Source: Yersinia nurmii
Lineage (GTDB): Bacteria; Pseudomonadota; Gammaproteobacteria; Enterobacterales; Enterobacteriaceae
Length of the DNA stretch: 64,000 nucleotides
Reading direction: 5' to 3'
Assembly: GCF_001112925.1 (NCBI RefSeq)
Contig: NZ_CPYD01000012.1
Coordinates: 1-64,000 of the forward strand
The position numbers and the translations under genes were made by a program. The notes under the pieces were generated by a model, which worked only from the letters and a program-made list of their open reading frames with translations, was not told the origin of the DNA and did not search any database. This document shows, piece after piece, positions 1 through 8,109 of this stretch. Positions within the stretch are counted from its first letter, which is position 1. Each line of letters starts with the position of its first letter.

Positions 1-102
1 GCGAAAGGACCTTCGGCTGCCAATGTTGTTGCCCTGTAAAGACAGGCAATAACGGCTAATTATCAGATTAGAAACCCCTGTTTTCTATCCGATAAGAATT
101 GT

Positions 103-130
103 CAAAAGAAAACCCGCCTTGTGCGGGTTT
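103..130 (-). terminator. Rho-independent terminator
   Basis: An 8-bp perfect stem (AAACCCGC at 110-117 pairing with GCGGGTTT at 123-130) has a 5-base loop. On the minus strand it is followed by a T-rich run (TTCTTTT). It sits about 60 bases beyond the stop of the minus-strand methyltransferase and probably ends that transcript. Confidence 0.7.
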
Positions 131-193
131 CCTGGTTTTATAGCAAATTAAATTACTTACGCGGGTTATGTATATAGCTGGAACGATAACACG

Positions 194-925
194 TTAAGAT
201 TTTGTAGCAGAAACCAAAAATAACATTGGGCGCTCTTTTTCTTCATCCAATGCCGGCTGTTCTGCAATTTGCTGCGCCGTAGGCCCCCATTCTTCAAGGC
301 GATGCAGAGTAAAACCGGCGTCTATCAACAGATTAATATAAGTGGCTAATGTACGATGCTGCTTAATCACTCCATTTGCCAGCCAATTGGTGACGCGGTT
401 GCCTTCGGCCTGATAATGATTAACCGGCCATGATCTTTGGCCTTTATCATCCGTCAACCAACCCTGCTGCATTGGTGCGCTAAAAATAGGGTGCTCGGCA
501 GAGAAAACAAATTTCCCTCCGGGTTTAAGGGAGTGAAAAATCGAATTGAACAGTGCCGATAGATTAACGATATAGTGCAAAGCTAATGAGCTGTAGACTA
601 AATCGTAGTTATTTTCCGGTAACTTAAGCTGTTCCAAATCTTCACGGCAGTAGCTTATTTTGCTGTCGTCGGTCATTTCATTGGCTTTGGCCAGCATTTT
701 GGCGGAAACATCAATGCCTCTCACTTCCTGAGCGCCTTGCTCGCGGGCATAACGGCAGAACCAACCGTAGCCGCAACCTAAATCAATGACGTTAAGATCG
801 TGTAGGTCGGGCAGCATTTTGGTCATAGATGGCCATTCTGGTGCGCCGTCTAACCCCTGAGTTGAACGATTCAACTGTGCGTAGCCAGCGAAAAATGCCG
901 GGTTATCATAAATATTCTGAGCCAT
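194..925 (-). CDS. class I SAM-dependent methyltransferase
   Basis: This 243-residue protein is a Rossmann-fold methyltransferase that would move the methyl group of S-adenosylmethionine to an unknown substrate in the cytoplasm. SAM-binding motif I (VIDLGCGYG) lies at about residues 46-54, an acidic residue typical of motif II (GIDVS) follows, and a motif similar to post-I (REDLEQL) and the segment YDLVYSSLALHY fit the Methyltransf_11/25 families. There is no membrane segment or signal peptide. The gene stands alone, transcribed leftwards with its own terminator. Substrate cannot be assigned; small-molecule (ubiquinone/biotin-type) methyltransferases and detoxifying enzymes share this layout. 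Confidence 0.85.
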   Translation of the reverse strand: MAQNIYDNPAFFAGYAQLNRSTQGLDGAPEWPSMTKMLPDLHDLNVIDLGCGYGWFCRYAREQGAQEVRGIDVSAKMLAKANEMTDDSKISYCREDLEQLKLPENNYDLVYSSLALHYIVNLSALFNSIFHSLKPGGKFVFSAEHPIFSAPMQQGWLTDDKGQRSWPVNHYQAEGNRVTNWLANGVIKQHRTLATYINLLIDAGFTLHRLEEWGPTAQQIAEQPALDEEKERPMLFLVSATKS

Positions 926-1041
926 ATCTGCTCCAAAAGTCGTTAGGATAAACTGAAGTTTTTTATTAAGACGTTTTTTGATTCACAGGCAGTTTAACAG
1001 AAGGGGTTCATGTTATTGGGTTATGCCTGTGGGAACATAAG

Positions 1042-1068
1042 GATAGCGCCGAAGCAGACGGCGCTATC
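1042..1068 (-). terminator. strong hairpin, possible terminator of the small lipoprotein gene
   Basis: A perfect 10-bp stem (GATAGCGCCG / CGGCGCTATC) with a 7-base loop lies 55 bases past the stop of the lipoprotein gene. No clear T-run follows on the minus strand, so it may be a transcript-stabilising hairpin rather than a true terminator. Confidence 0.5.
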
Positions 1069-1122
1069 TAAGTAATAGGCTTATTAGGATTTCAGTAGAG
1101 GTGAAAGACGCAAACTGAAGGT

Positions 1123-1365
1123 TTACCAGCCAAAGCGAGCGCCACCATCAGTAGAATTGTCCTGTTGACCGCGTTGTTGAATCTGCTGCATTCGACGGTC
1201 AGCCTGGCCTCGTTCATTAATCACATGACCAGAGCTCATGTATTTTCCACGACATTCTGCCGAAGTCTTATCGTGACACTGATAGTAAGAATCAGTATCG
1301 GAAGAGCTTGAACATCCGGCAACTAATGTGGCGCAAGCCAGCACAAAAACTATTTTCAAGTCCAT
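1123..1365 (-). CDS. small putative lipoprotein
   Basis: An 80-residue protein with a short hydrophobic N-terminus ending in a lipobox (LVAGC, cysteine at residue 18) followed by a serine run, so it should be lipid-modified and membrane anchored. The mature part is polar, holds two further cysteines in a C-x7-C-like arrangement (residues about 30-38), and is rich in Gln and Arg. I do not recognise the family. It is a single gene followed by a strong hairpin. Function unknown. Confidence 0.65.
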   Translation of the reverse strand: MDLKIVFVLACATLVAGCSSSSDTDSYYQCHDKTSAECRGKYMSSGHVINERGQADRRMQQIQQRGQQDNSTDGGARFGW

Positions 1366-1588
1366 TCATTTACCCCTAAATTCCGTTTACGTTATTGTTG
1401 CCCAGTAAAGATAAATACATCCACAACGAGAATAATATTACCGCCAGTTTGCATTGAAATCTATGATTGATGATGAGTACCGGATTGATCTCGCGGAGCC
1501 TTACGCTATTTGAAAGCACAATCACAGTGTCCATAGGCGAAATAGGGCAATATACCTTGGTAGGACGACATTATTGAAAGGGGTGTTT

Positions 1589-2062
1589 ATGCAGGTGAGA
1601 AAAGCCAGAGTAGAAGAAGCCGAGGCGCTATGGGCGCTAAGAAATAATGCCCTAAGAAATGGCTGTCGGAACGTTTATGATCAGGCCACGCTTGCAGCTT
1701 TTACGCCAGATGTCATGCCATCGGGATTTCCTCCGGTCATCGTGGCCAATCCATTTTTTGTTATAGATGATGAAGCGGGTATCAGCCCCGTTGGTTCAGG
1801 TTTTCTCGATCTTAAAAATCATTCTGTGGAAGCGATATTTACGCTGGATACTTATCAGGGAAAAGGCGTAGGTTCACGGATACTGGACGCTATTAAACAG
1901 GAGGCTATTGCGCGTGGTATTTATACCCTGAAACTTTCCTCAACCCCCAACGCTTTGGCATTTTACTTACGCCATGACTTTAAGTTATTGCGTGAGGGCG
2001 AGTATTTTTCACCGTCAGCTCAAAAATATTTGCAGTGTTTTGAGATGGAATGGCGGCGATAA
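1589..2062 (+). CDS. GNAT family N-acetyltransferase
   Basis: This 157-residue protein carries the acetyl-CoA binding signature of GNAT enzymes: a β4 strand (VEAIFTLDTYQGKGVGSRIL) with the Q/R-x-x-G-x-G/A-like loop QGKGVG at about residues 92-97, and a C-terminal strand ending NALAFYLRHDFK, the usual 'A..FY.k.GF' segment. I chose the ATG at 1589, preceded by AAAGGGG at proper spacing, over an upstream TTG at 1574. It is probably a cytoplasmic small-molecule or protein acetyltransferase; the substrate is not evident. It stands alone between two intergenic stretches. Confidence 0.8.
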   Translation: MQVRKARVEEAEALWALRNNALRNGCRNVYDQATLAAFTPDVMPSGFPPVIVANPFFVIDDEAGISPVGSGFLDLKNHSVEAIFTLDTYQGKGVGSRILDAIKQEAIARGIYTLKLSSTPNALAFYLRHDFKLLREGEYFSPSAQKYLQCFEMEWRR

Positions 2063-2120
2063 AAATTGAATTAATCTAAAGGTTACATTTTACCCGTTGA
2101 ACCGGTGTTTGAGCCGGCAA

Positions 2121-2179
2121 GTTAAATGCCTTGTGTGGTGTTTATCACGAAAAAAGATGTAGAGATAAAGGCATTTAAC
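2121..2179. repeat. inverted repeat / stem-loop
   Basis: A perfect 12-bp inverted repeat (GTTAAATGCCTT at 2121-2132 and AAGGCATTTAAC at 2168-2179). Inside it TTTATC and GATA(AA) can extend the pairing. It lies about 60 bases after the acetyltransferase stop and 170 before the MORN-repeat gene. No T-run follows directly. Confidence 0.5.
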
Positions 2180-2347
2180 GCTGCCATATCCAAAATTTTA
2201 ATTATTTTATTGTCAATTAATTAGTGCCGCTTTGGCAGCAGACTGCTTAATCAACTAATCATATTGCTTAAATAGACTATTTGGCATATACACTCACGCA
2301 ATTTCATAAATTATTAAAAATTGCTGAGCGCTGAGGCTGATTGTTAA

Positions 2348-4408
2348 ATGAAAAGTATAGGGATAGCCATATTAACCGGGATGTTGATGTTGGGAAGCGG
2401 TGCTCAGGCAACTGAAACTCAATCTTACTTCTTCGATGGCAAAGCGTTGGCTCACCCAGTTATTTATGGTGCCAGAGAAGGCACCGCCGTGATCGCCTTT
2501 ATTAAGGAGGCCAATGGGGTTAACGGATATTATTGTCTGTGTGATGATGAGGCTAACCCGGATCCAACACAGCGTATGCTGGATCGTTTTGGTCATGCCA
2601 GTATTGAGTCGGTCTTTTTCTTCGATATGGATAATGGCGGTCCGCTGACTCTGGTATTAAGTAAAGCTGGCAAGGCCTATCAATTACGAGCTTATCGGTA
2701 TTGGGGGAATGGACGCGGTTTTGTTAAAGTCGATAAATTGCAGTCTGCCCTCGATAAGATTATCAGCAATCAAAAAGCGCCGACGGCGGCGATGATTAAA
2801 ACCGCATTAGCTAAGTTGACGCCGTTCGACCTCGCTATAACTTACCAGCCAACCGGGATTGCGGCATTTGACGCGATCGATCATTTACAGGGAAAATTGG
2901 TCAGCTACTTTAATGAAGACGAACAACCCGTACCTGACCCTAAAGATCTCTTCTCTACCGACGCGGTATTTTATAAAAAAACATACCAGCAAAAAAAAGG
3001 GCTTTTCCTGACCGTTACTTATATCCGCTGGGTATTTAGCGCGGAGGATGCGCGCCCAAGTTACCATATTGCCAGAATTAGCTGGGAAGCCGATCCTAAA
3101 CAATATCGCGGTACGGAAGATGGCCCATATATTGTCTATCAAATGGGCGACATTATGACGCGCGGACAATATAAACAAGGGAAAGAAACCGGCGAATGGA
3201 GTATCAACAACGGCGAGCAGGAGCAATTATTCGGCACTTATGTAGACGGTAAACGCCACGGTAAATGGCAAATCATCGGACGTGAAGCAAGTCGCACCGG
3301 CATGATGGTGAATGACAAACGCGAAGGGCGTTGGGAAATTAGCGATGGTGAAGCCAGTGAGGACTATGGCCTGACGGGGTTCGATACTTTTGTTAACGAT
3401 CGGCGCAATGGCCCAAGCGAGAGGCAGTTTAAAGGGAAAATTACTGAGCAGGGAAGCTATGTAAACGGTGAAAAAGAAGGTCATTGGCGAATGCCTGGAG
3501 CAGTCGGCAGCTATTTGCACGACCTCAGAACCGGCGATTGGCTTATTTTGACCGAAGACGGTGGTCGCGAACAGCTAGTGCTGAGCAAAGGTCAAAGAGA
3601 CGGGGAATATCGTAAGTTTGATGCCCAAGGCCAACTGCGGGAATATTCTAATTATAAATCCGGTGAATTATCCGGTGATAAAGAAGTGTACAGCGAGCAG
3701 GGTAAATTGTTGTCTCGTGGTACTTATGCACACGGACAACTTAACGGACGAGAAATTGTTTATTACGAAGATGGCGTCACATTACGTGCAGATCGCGGAT
3801 TTTTAAATGGAGAACTGCATGGCCCCTTCCGATATAACTTCCCTAACGGTAAGCCCCAAGAAATTGCTGATTACATTAGCGGTAGAAATACCGGTATCCG
3901 TCAGGTATTCAATGAGAAAGGCGTCTTGCTGATAGAGGCTAACATTTGCCAATTCAATAACGGTTTTGAAAAAAGCGGCTATTGCGGACATCAGCGTGAA
4001 TTTAATCCCGACGGCAGTCCAGTGAGCGATAAAGATTATCTGTGGGGACGTCAGCAAACGAATAATAGCTGGTATGCAAACGGGCAGAAAAAAGATGAAA
4101 CCCTGCTGGGTAAAAATGATTCGCGTATTCAGACTAGTTATTATCCGAACGGTCAGATTGAATGCCGCGTCCATCTGCAAGGCTTTGACGCTTTTGTTCT
4201 CGACGGAAAAGAGTACAAGGATAATCAGGGGGCTCATCGAGAGGGCGAGAATATCTGTTATTACCCAGACGGGCAGGTGAAAAGCCGCGGAATCTATAAA
4301 CAAGGCGTTGTCGTAGGTGGTTGCGAAACAAAATTTGATGAAAATGGTAAGCAAACTTCCCCCGGCCCGCAGGGGTGTCCTAAACATACCTGGGTTTATG
4401 AAAGCTAA
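2348..4408 (+). CDS. exported protein with MORN_2-type repeats
   Basis: A 686-residue protein with a signal peptide (hydrophobic residues 4-20, likely cleavage after AQA). The N-terminal third has no recognised domain. From about residue 260 onward there are many repeats of the form 'G.W......G...GxYxxGKxxGxW', the MORN_2/YwqK pattern (e.g. YVDGKRHGKWQI; YVNGEKEGHWRM; FLNGELHGPFRY; YYPNGQIE). Such repeats form elongated β-solenoids; in YwqK-like proteins they are often annotated as antitoxin-like on weak grounds. It is probably periplasmic or surface-associated. RBS before ATG 2348 is weak (GAGGCTGA). Function unknown; the family call is firm, the role is not. Confidence 0.75.
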   Translation: MKSIGIAILTGMLMLGSGAQATETQSYFFDGKALAHPVIYGAREGTAVIAFIKEANGVNGYYCLCDDEANPDPTQRMLDRFGHASIESVFFFDMDNGGPLTLVLSKAGKAYQLRAYRYWGNGRGFVKVDKLQSALDKIISNQKAPTAAMIKTALAKLTPFDLAITYQPTGIAAFDAIDHLQGKLVSYFNEDEQPVPDPKDLFSTDAVFYKKTYQQKKGLFLTVTYIRWVFSAEDARPSYHIARISWEADPKQYRGTEDGPYIVYQMGDIMTRGQYKQGKETGEWSINNGEQEQLFGTYVDGKRHGKWQIIGREASRTGMMVNDKREGRWEISDGEASEDYGLTGFDTFVNDRRNGPSERQFKGKITEQGSYVNGEKEGHWRMPGAVGSYLHDLRTGDWLILTEDGGREQLVLSKGQRDGEYRKFDAQGQLREYSNYKSGELSGDKEVYSEQGKLLSRGTYAHGQLNGREIVYYEDGVTLRADRGFLNGELHGPFRYNFPNGKPQEIADYISGRNTGIRQVFNEKGVLLIEANICQFNNGFEKSGYCGHQREFNPDGSPVSDKDYLWGRQQTNNSWYANGQKKDETLLGKNDSRIQTSYYPNGQIECRVHLQGFDAFVLDGKEYKDNQGAHREGENICYYPDGQVKSRGIYKQGVVVGGCETKFDENGKQTSPGPQGCPKHTWVYES

Positions 4409-4459
4409 TTATTGATGCGAAGAGCGGCGTTTTGCCCAAATTCACCTTTGGCATTTATC

Positions 4460-4497
4460 TTAGCGGTGACGGCTTATTGCTCGTGGCTCACCGCTAA
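4460..4497. repeat. hairpin between the MORN-repeat gene and the DUF1266 gene
   Basis: A perfect 10-bp inverted repeat TTAGCGGTGA (4460-4469) / TCACCGCTAA (4488-4497) separated by 18 bases. No T-run follows, so it may limit read-through or be a protein site. Confidence 0.45.
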
Positions 4498-4523
4498 CGG
4501 ATGTCGAGAACTCATTCAGATGA

Positions 4524-5243
4524 ATGGACACTCCTTTGATTGATCAAAATTATCAGCGCTGGCTATTTACACTCTCTGCGCCTTTGGTTGCCCTGAATCA
4601 GGAACAGGGCGCGGCCTATGATTGCCCTAAATTCTATCCTTTTGATACTTCAGTAGATTTAACCGATAGCTGGGGCGTGAATAATCGCGAGGAACTGATT
4701 GCTATGGTCGTTCGGATGACCGATGACGGCCACGCGCCAAATTTGGCTGGTTATTATCATATGTGGCATCGATTTAGCCATAGTGAATGGCAGGATTACG
4801 TGGCGCAACGCACTGGGCGAGAGCAGATCTGGCTTAATCTGGTCGCTGAGACGGCGGCAATTTGCGGTGAAGGCGGAATTCAGGCCTGGGATTTGGCTCG
4901 CGTCAGTTTTTTATGCCGTATTGCGCAGCTCAATCGTTGGATTAATGAAGAGGAGAATCTGTGGTTCCATACCCAATTCGCCTCGCGCGCCAGACATTAT
5001 TACGGTGATTGGGAAAGTTATTATAATGCCTTTCTGATCGGCCGAGCCTATTGGTTAACGCAAGATAACGAAACGTCGGAAACCCTGAATTTTGCCCTCA
5101 GTCAATGCAGCGGCACGGCGGCCAGCATTGAGTATGCCAGTGAATTGTATCTCACCCGAAACCCAACCTTTAAGCGCCTTCCTTGGCAAATCGAAATAAT
5201 CGAAATGGAACGACCAGAATCTTTACAGGGAGTGGATCTGTGA
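4524..5243 (+). CDS. DUF1266 protein, YbeU/YbeR-like
   Basis: A 239-residue soluble protein. The 'SWGVNNREEL' segment, followed by a helical region with 'GI.AWDLARVSFLCRIA' and a 'YW..W..YY..FLIGRAYW' C-terminal section, is characteristic of DUF1266, the family of E. coli YbeR and YbeU. In E. coli those genes sit beside djlB/djlC and hscC, and the same arrangement is seen here. Its stop codon overlaps the start of the next gene (TGATG), indicating translational coupling with the J-domain protein. Biochemical function is unknown; context suggests a client or cofactor of the HscC chaperone system (inference). Confidence 0.8.
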   Translation: MDTPLIDQNYQRWLFTLSAPLVALNQEQGAAYDCPKFYPFDTSVDLTDSWGVNNREELIAMVVRMTDDGHAPNLAGYYHMWHRFSHSEWQDYVAQRTGREQIWLNLVAETAAICGEGGIQAWDLARVSFLCRIAQLNRWINEEENLWFHTQFASRARHYYGDWESYYNAFLIGRAYWLTQDNETSETLNFALSQCSGTAASIEYASELYLTRNPTFKRLPWQIEIIEMERPESLQGVDL

Positions 5244-7948
5244 TGGAGACAAATTGCTGGGTACTGCTGGGCGTGGATCCAACGGAGGACCTGACGATTA
5301 TTCAGGCGGCTTATCGTCAGCGTCTGCCTGATTTCCACCCGGAAAGCGATCCCGAAGGGTTTAAGCGGCTGCGTGCTGCCTATGATGAGGCGCGCCGCTG
5401 GGCGGAGAAACCGGTGATTTCCCGTTCCTTATGGAGCCAAGATAATGTCACCGAGAGAGAACAACGGATAAATCTCATCAATAATGAGCCAGATCCTGAA
5501 GACGGTGAGGACGACGAAGATGAGTTTATTGATGAGGCTTATCCGACGATTCAACGTCTGCTGAACGAATTCGATGAGCTATTAGTTAATCCGGCCGAGC
5601 GTTATCAGCCGGAGAGCTGGCATCATTTCATTTATCATCTTGATCAATACAGTGTGGCAATAGTCGATCGTTTACGTTGGTCGCTGTTAGGGCGTGCTTA
5701 TCAGGGTTCTGCGCTCTCCGCCAACTGTGTCCGGCTGCTGGCAGAGCGCTTGCAATGGCGAAAGAGGCTAGATGAAATATCGTTACAAGCTGCGGCTGAT
5801 ATGGATGGATTTCTACATCATATCTATCGTGAAGATATGTTTGATTTTTCCTTGCTGTCGACGATGAGTTTGCCCGCACAGGTGGAAACCGTGGTTTATT
5901 TCCATCATGCGCGCCAGCTTTATTGGGAACAGCCTGCCGCGGCGTTACGGCGTTGGTTGTTGATGCCGGTAGCGATATTCTGGCCAGATTGTCAGCAATT
6001 ACTACAGCAAATGGCTCGTTGGTTCAGTTTAGCCGAAATCCCCAGCCCGTGGCTGCGGGATCTTTGTCAGGCAAAACTGGCGGAATCTCCGCGAGATGCG
6101 GACTGGCTGTACCTCTGCGCTCGCCATGCCACTTTGCTGGGCGACGGCGAGCGAGCGATAGCTCACTGGATGGCCTTGTATCAGTTAGAGCAACATGCTG
6201 AAGCCGAGCAGGGCATATTGTCCTGGTGTCGCCGCGAGCAGCCGGAAATGTTGCCGTTGCTGATTCAGGCGTTGGATCGTCCCAGCTATCCGGCTGATAC
6301 CGCGATGGAGATCGATGACGATGAGCAGCAATATCTGACGCCGACCCAATCGATTCAGACGCAGGTGCGTTGGGGAAATGCATCGCAGCTTACGTTTTCT
6401 CCGCAAGGGGAAGCGTTGGTGAAATGGAAATCGGGTGCGCATCGGTTAGAGAGTCTGTACCCGCATTTGCTGAATAATCACGGTGAGAGTGAGATCGATC
6501 GTTTGTATTGGCACGCCTGCATGTTAGCGCTGGGAAACGAAGCGTTATTACAGGATGTTCTGGATGAACCACAGCCGGATTCGCCGCTGGCATCCCTGAT
6601 TTTACATGGATTACAGCGACAGGCTGCCCAGCGGTTGGATTGGCTAACTCACTCCAAAGTGATCGCCGGGTTAATTCATTGGTTGAATAGTCCGCAGGAT
6701 CAACCCATGCCGTCAATATTGGGTCAGGAAACGGCGATCCGACAGTGCCAAATGTGGTTGTGGCAATGGCGTCATTTGCCTGCGTTGAATCTCGCACATT
6801 TATATGAAAGCGAGCTGTACCAGCCAAAACTGGAACCGATTAAGGATTGGCTCACATTCTTATCGGCAATGGATAAAATCGATCTTCCCGCGTCGCAAAA
6901 TATTTCCCATCGTGATGATTTCCGACAGGGTATCTTGCTGATATTGATGCTGGGATTTGCTGATGATCAAATGGCGACGATCTGTCAGGCTGATTCACGC
7001 CTTCTACCGCCGCAGCATTTGGCTTTTTCGCTGTTTCGTGCGTTTAAACGAATCGATTTGACTCGGGGCGACGGGGTTGAACAGTTAAAACAGCAGTTGT
7101 GTATGGACGAGCGGCTCCACTACCTTTGCTGGACGCATTTACCGCTGACCGTGGATGATTATGTGGCTCACTATCAGTATTGCGCGCACGTTAGCGGTTG
7201 CGATTTTTATCAGGCTAAGTGGCAGTCTCTGATGGCACAATCGCCCATGCCCCATCAATCATTGCTGTGGGCTTTGTTCTCCTACCACGGCGTGCATGAT
7301 TATGTGGCAGCGTTGCAAGAGCAACAGACGGAAACTCGCGATGAAGCGGCATTTAAAAAAATGATCGTGGATATCACACCACCGCATCTGGAATCTAAAA
7401 CAGCGTTACTGAAGGACAATCCACGCTTATTGAGTTTGGCCACCGGTAATTTCCGTTTTTATGACAACCCGAACTATCTGCCGGAACAGTCATTGAGCGA
7501 TGAATGGCTACTTTGGGCGCAAGATGAAGAGGAAGATCCGGCGCTGCGACTAACCGCCATTATGCTGGTGCAACTGGGGCGAGAGCGTTTAACCCGTTTC
7601 AAAAATGCGCCGCGTCAGGTGAGTCGTTTTTGGCAGTTCTGGCGTTTGAAAACGCGTCTGGGCCGCGGAGGATTAATTAAGCAAGTGGTGGGCGGAACCC
7701 TGCTGATTAGCTTGGTTGGCGATATAGTGCTGCTGGATACTTTGCCAAATACATTGCTGCTTGCTTTCCTGATGGTAGGGAATCTGTTTAGCGGTCTGAC
7801 TCGTCGCGCCAACGATCTCAATCAGGAATCCCCGCGCCTTCAGGCTTTGGTCAGTATGCTAACAATATTCCCGTTGCTGCTGTTTTTCTTCGGTAAAAGT
7901 TACCCCGGCTTTACCCATAGCGGGCCGCCAGCGGGCAATGTCGAATAG
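5243..7948 (+). CDS. large membrane-anchored J-domain protein (DjlB/DjlC-like co-chaperone)
   Basis: A 901-residue protein from the ATG at 5243 (RBS GGGAG, start overlapping the previous stop). The first 65 residues form a J domain: helix II, then the loop at residues 32-34 and 'DPEGFKRLRAAYDEARR'. The usual HPD tripeptide reads HPE. An acidic linker (about residues 90-105) leads to a long helical middle of about 650 residues with no domain I recognise. Near the C-terminus are two or three hydrophobic stretches (about 820-895) that should anchor it in the inner membrane, as in E. coli DjlB and DjlC, which are near 480 residues and serve HscC. The length is nearly double. The convergent hscC supports a role as its J partner. 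Confidence 0.8.
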   Translation: METNCWVLLGVDPTEDLTIIQAAYRQRLPDFHPESDPEGFKRLRAAYDEARRWAEKPVISRSLWSQDNVTEREQRINLINNEPDPEDGEDDEDEFIDEAYPTIQRLLNEFDELLVNPAERYQPESWHHFIYHLDQYSVAIVDRLRWSLLGRAYQGSALSANCVRLLAERLQWRKRLDEISLQAAADMDGFLHHIYREDMFDFSLLSTMSLPAQVETVVYFHHARQLYWEQPAAALRRWLLMPVAIFWPDCQQLLQQMARWFSLAEIPSPWLRDLCQAKLAESPRDADWLYLCARHATLLGDGERAIAHWMALYQLEQHAEAEQGILSWCRREQPEMLPLLIQALDRPSYPADTAMEIDDDEQQYLTPTQSIQTQVRWGNASQLTFSPQGEALVKWKSGAHRLESLYPHLLNNHGESEIDRLYWHACMLALGNEALLQDVLDEPQPDSPLASLILHGLQRQAAQRLDWLTHSKVIAGLIHWLNSPQDQPMPSILGQETAIRQCQMWLWQWRHLPALNLAHLYESELYQPKLEPIKDWLTFLSAMDKIDLPASQNISHRDDFRQGILLILMLGFADDQMATICQADSRLLPPQHLAFSLFRAFKRIDLTRGDGVEQLKQQLCMDERLHYLCWTHLPLTVDDYVAHYQYCAHVSGCDFYQAKWQSLMAQSPMPHQSLLWALFSYHGVHDYVAALQEQQTETRDEAAFKKMIVDITPPHLESKTALLKDNPRLLSLATGNFRFYDNPNYLPEQSLSDEWLLWAQDEEEDPALRLTAIMLVQLGRERLTRFKNAPRQVSRFWQFWRLKTRLGRGGLIKQVVGGTLLISLVGDIVLLDTLPNTLLLAFLMVGNLFSGLTRRANDLNQESPRLQALVSMLTIFPLLLFFFGKSYPGFTHSGPPAGNVE

Positions 7949-8109
7949 CCGATGGGAGGCACCGTAACAGGGCACCTCCCACGTTTTAGTCTCAGCTAGC
8001 GCGGCATATGGCTTAAGTCGCAATGCGCTTACGTTAAAATCCATTAAGTCACAATCTGTATAAGTTACGATCGGTTTTAGCGATATATCTCGCTTGAGTC
8101 ATGTGTGGT

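Noticed and set aside
149..193. Minus-strand residues reading ...SSYIHNPRK-stop just after the methyltransferase
   Set aside because: It is out of frame with the methyltransferase and has no start of its own; nothing supports a separate gene or frameshift.
3803..4387. Long minus-strand frame opposite the MORN-repeat gene
   Set aside because: Shadow of the repeat gene; no RBS or recognisable protein.
5183..5242. Longer N-terminus for the J-domain protein
   Set aside because: The 20 extra residues lie inside the previous gene and are basic/low-complexity; the J domain starts right after ATG 5243, which has an RBS.
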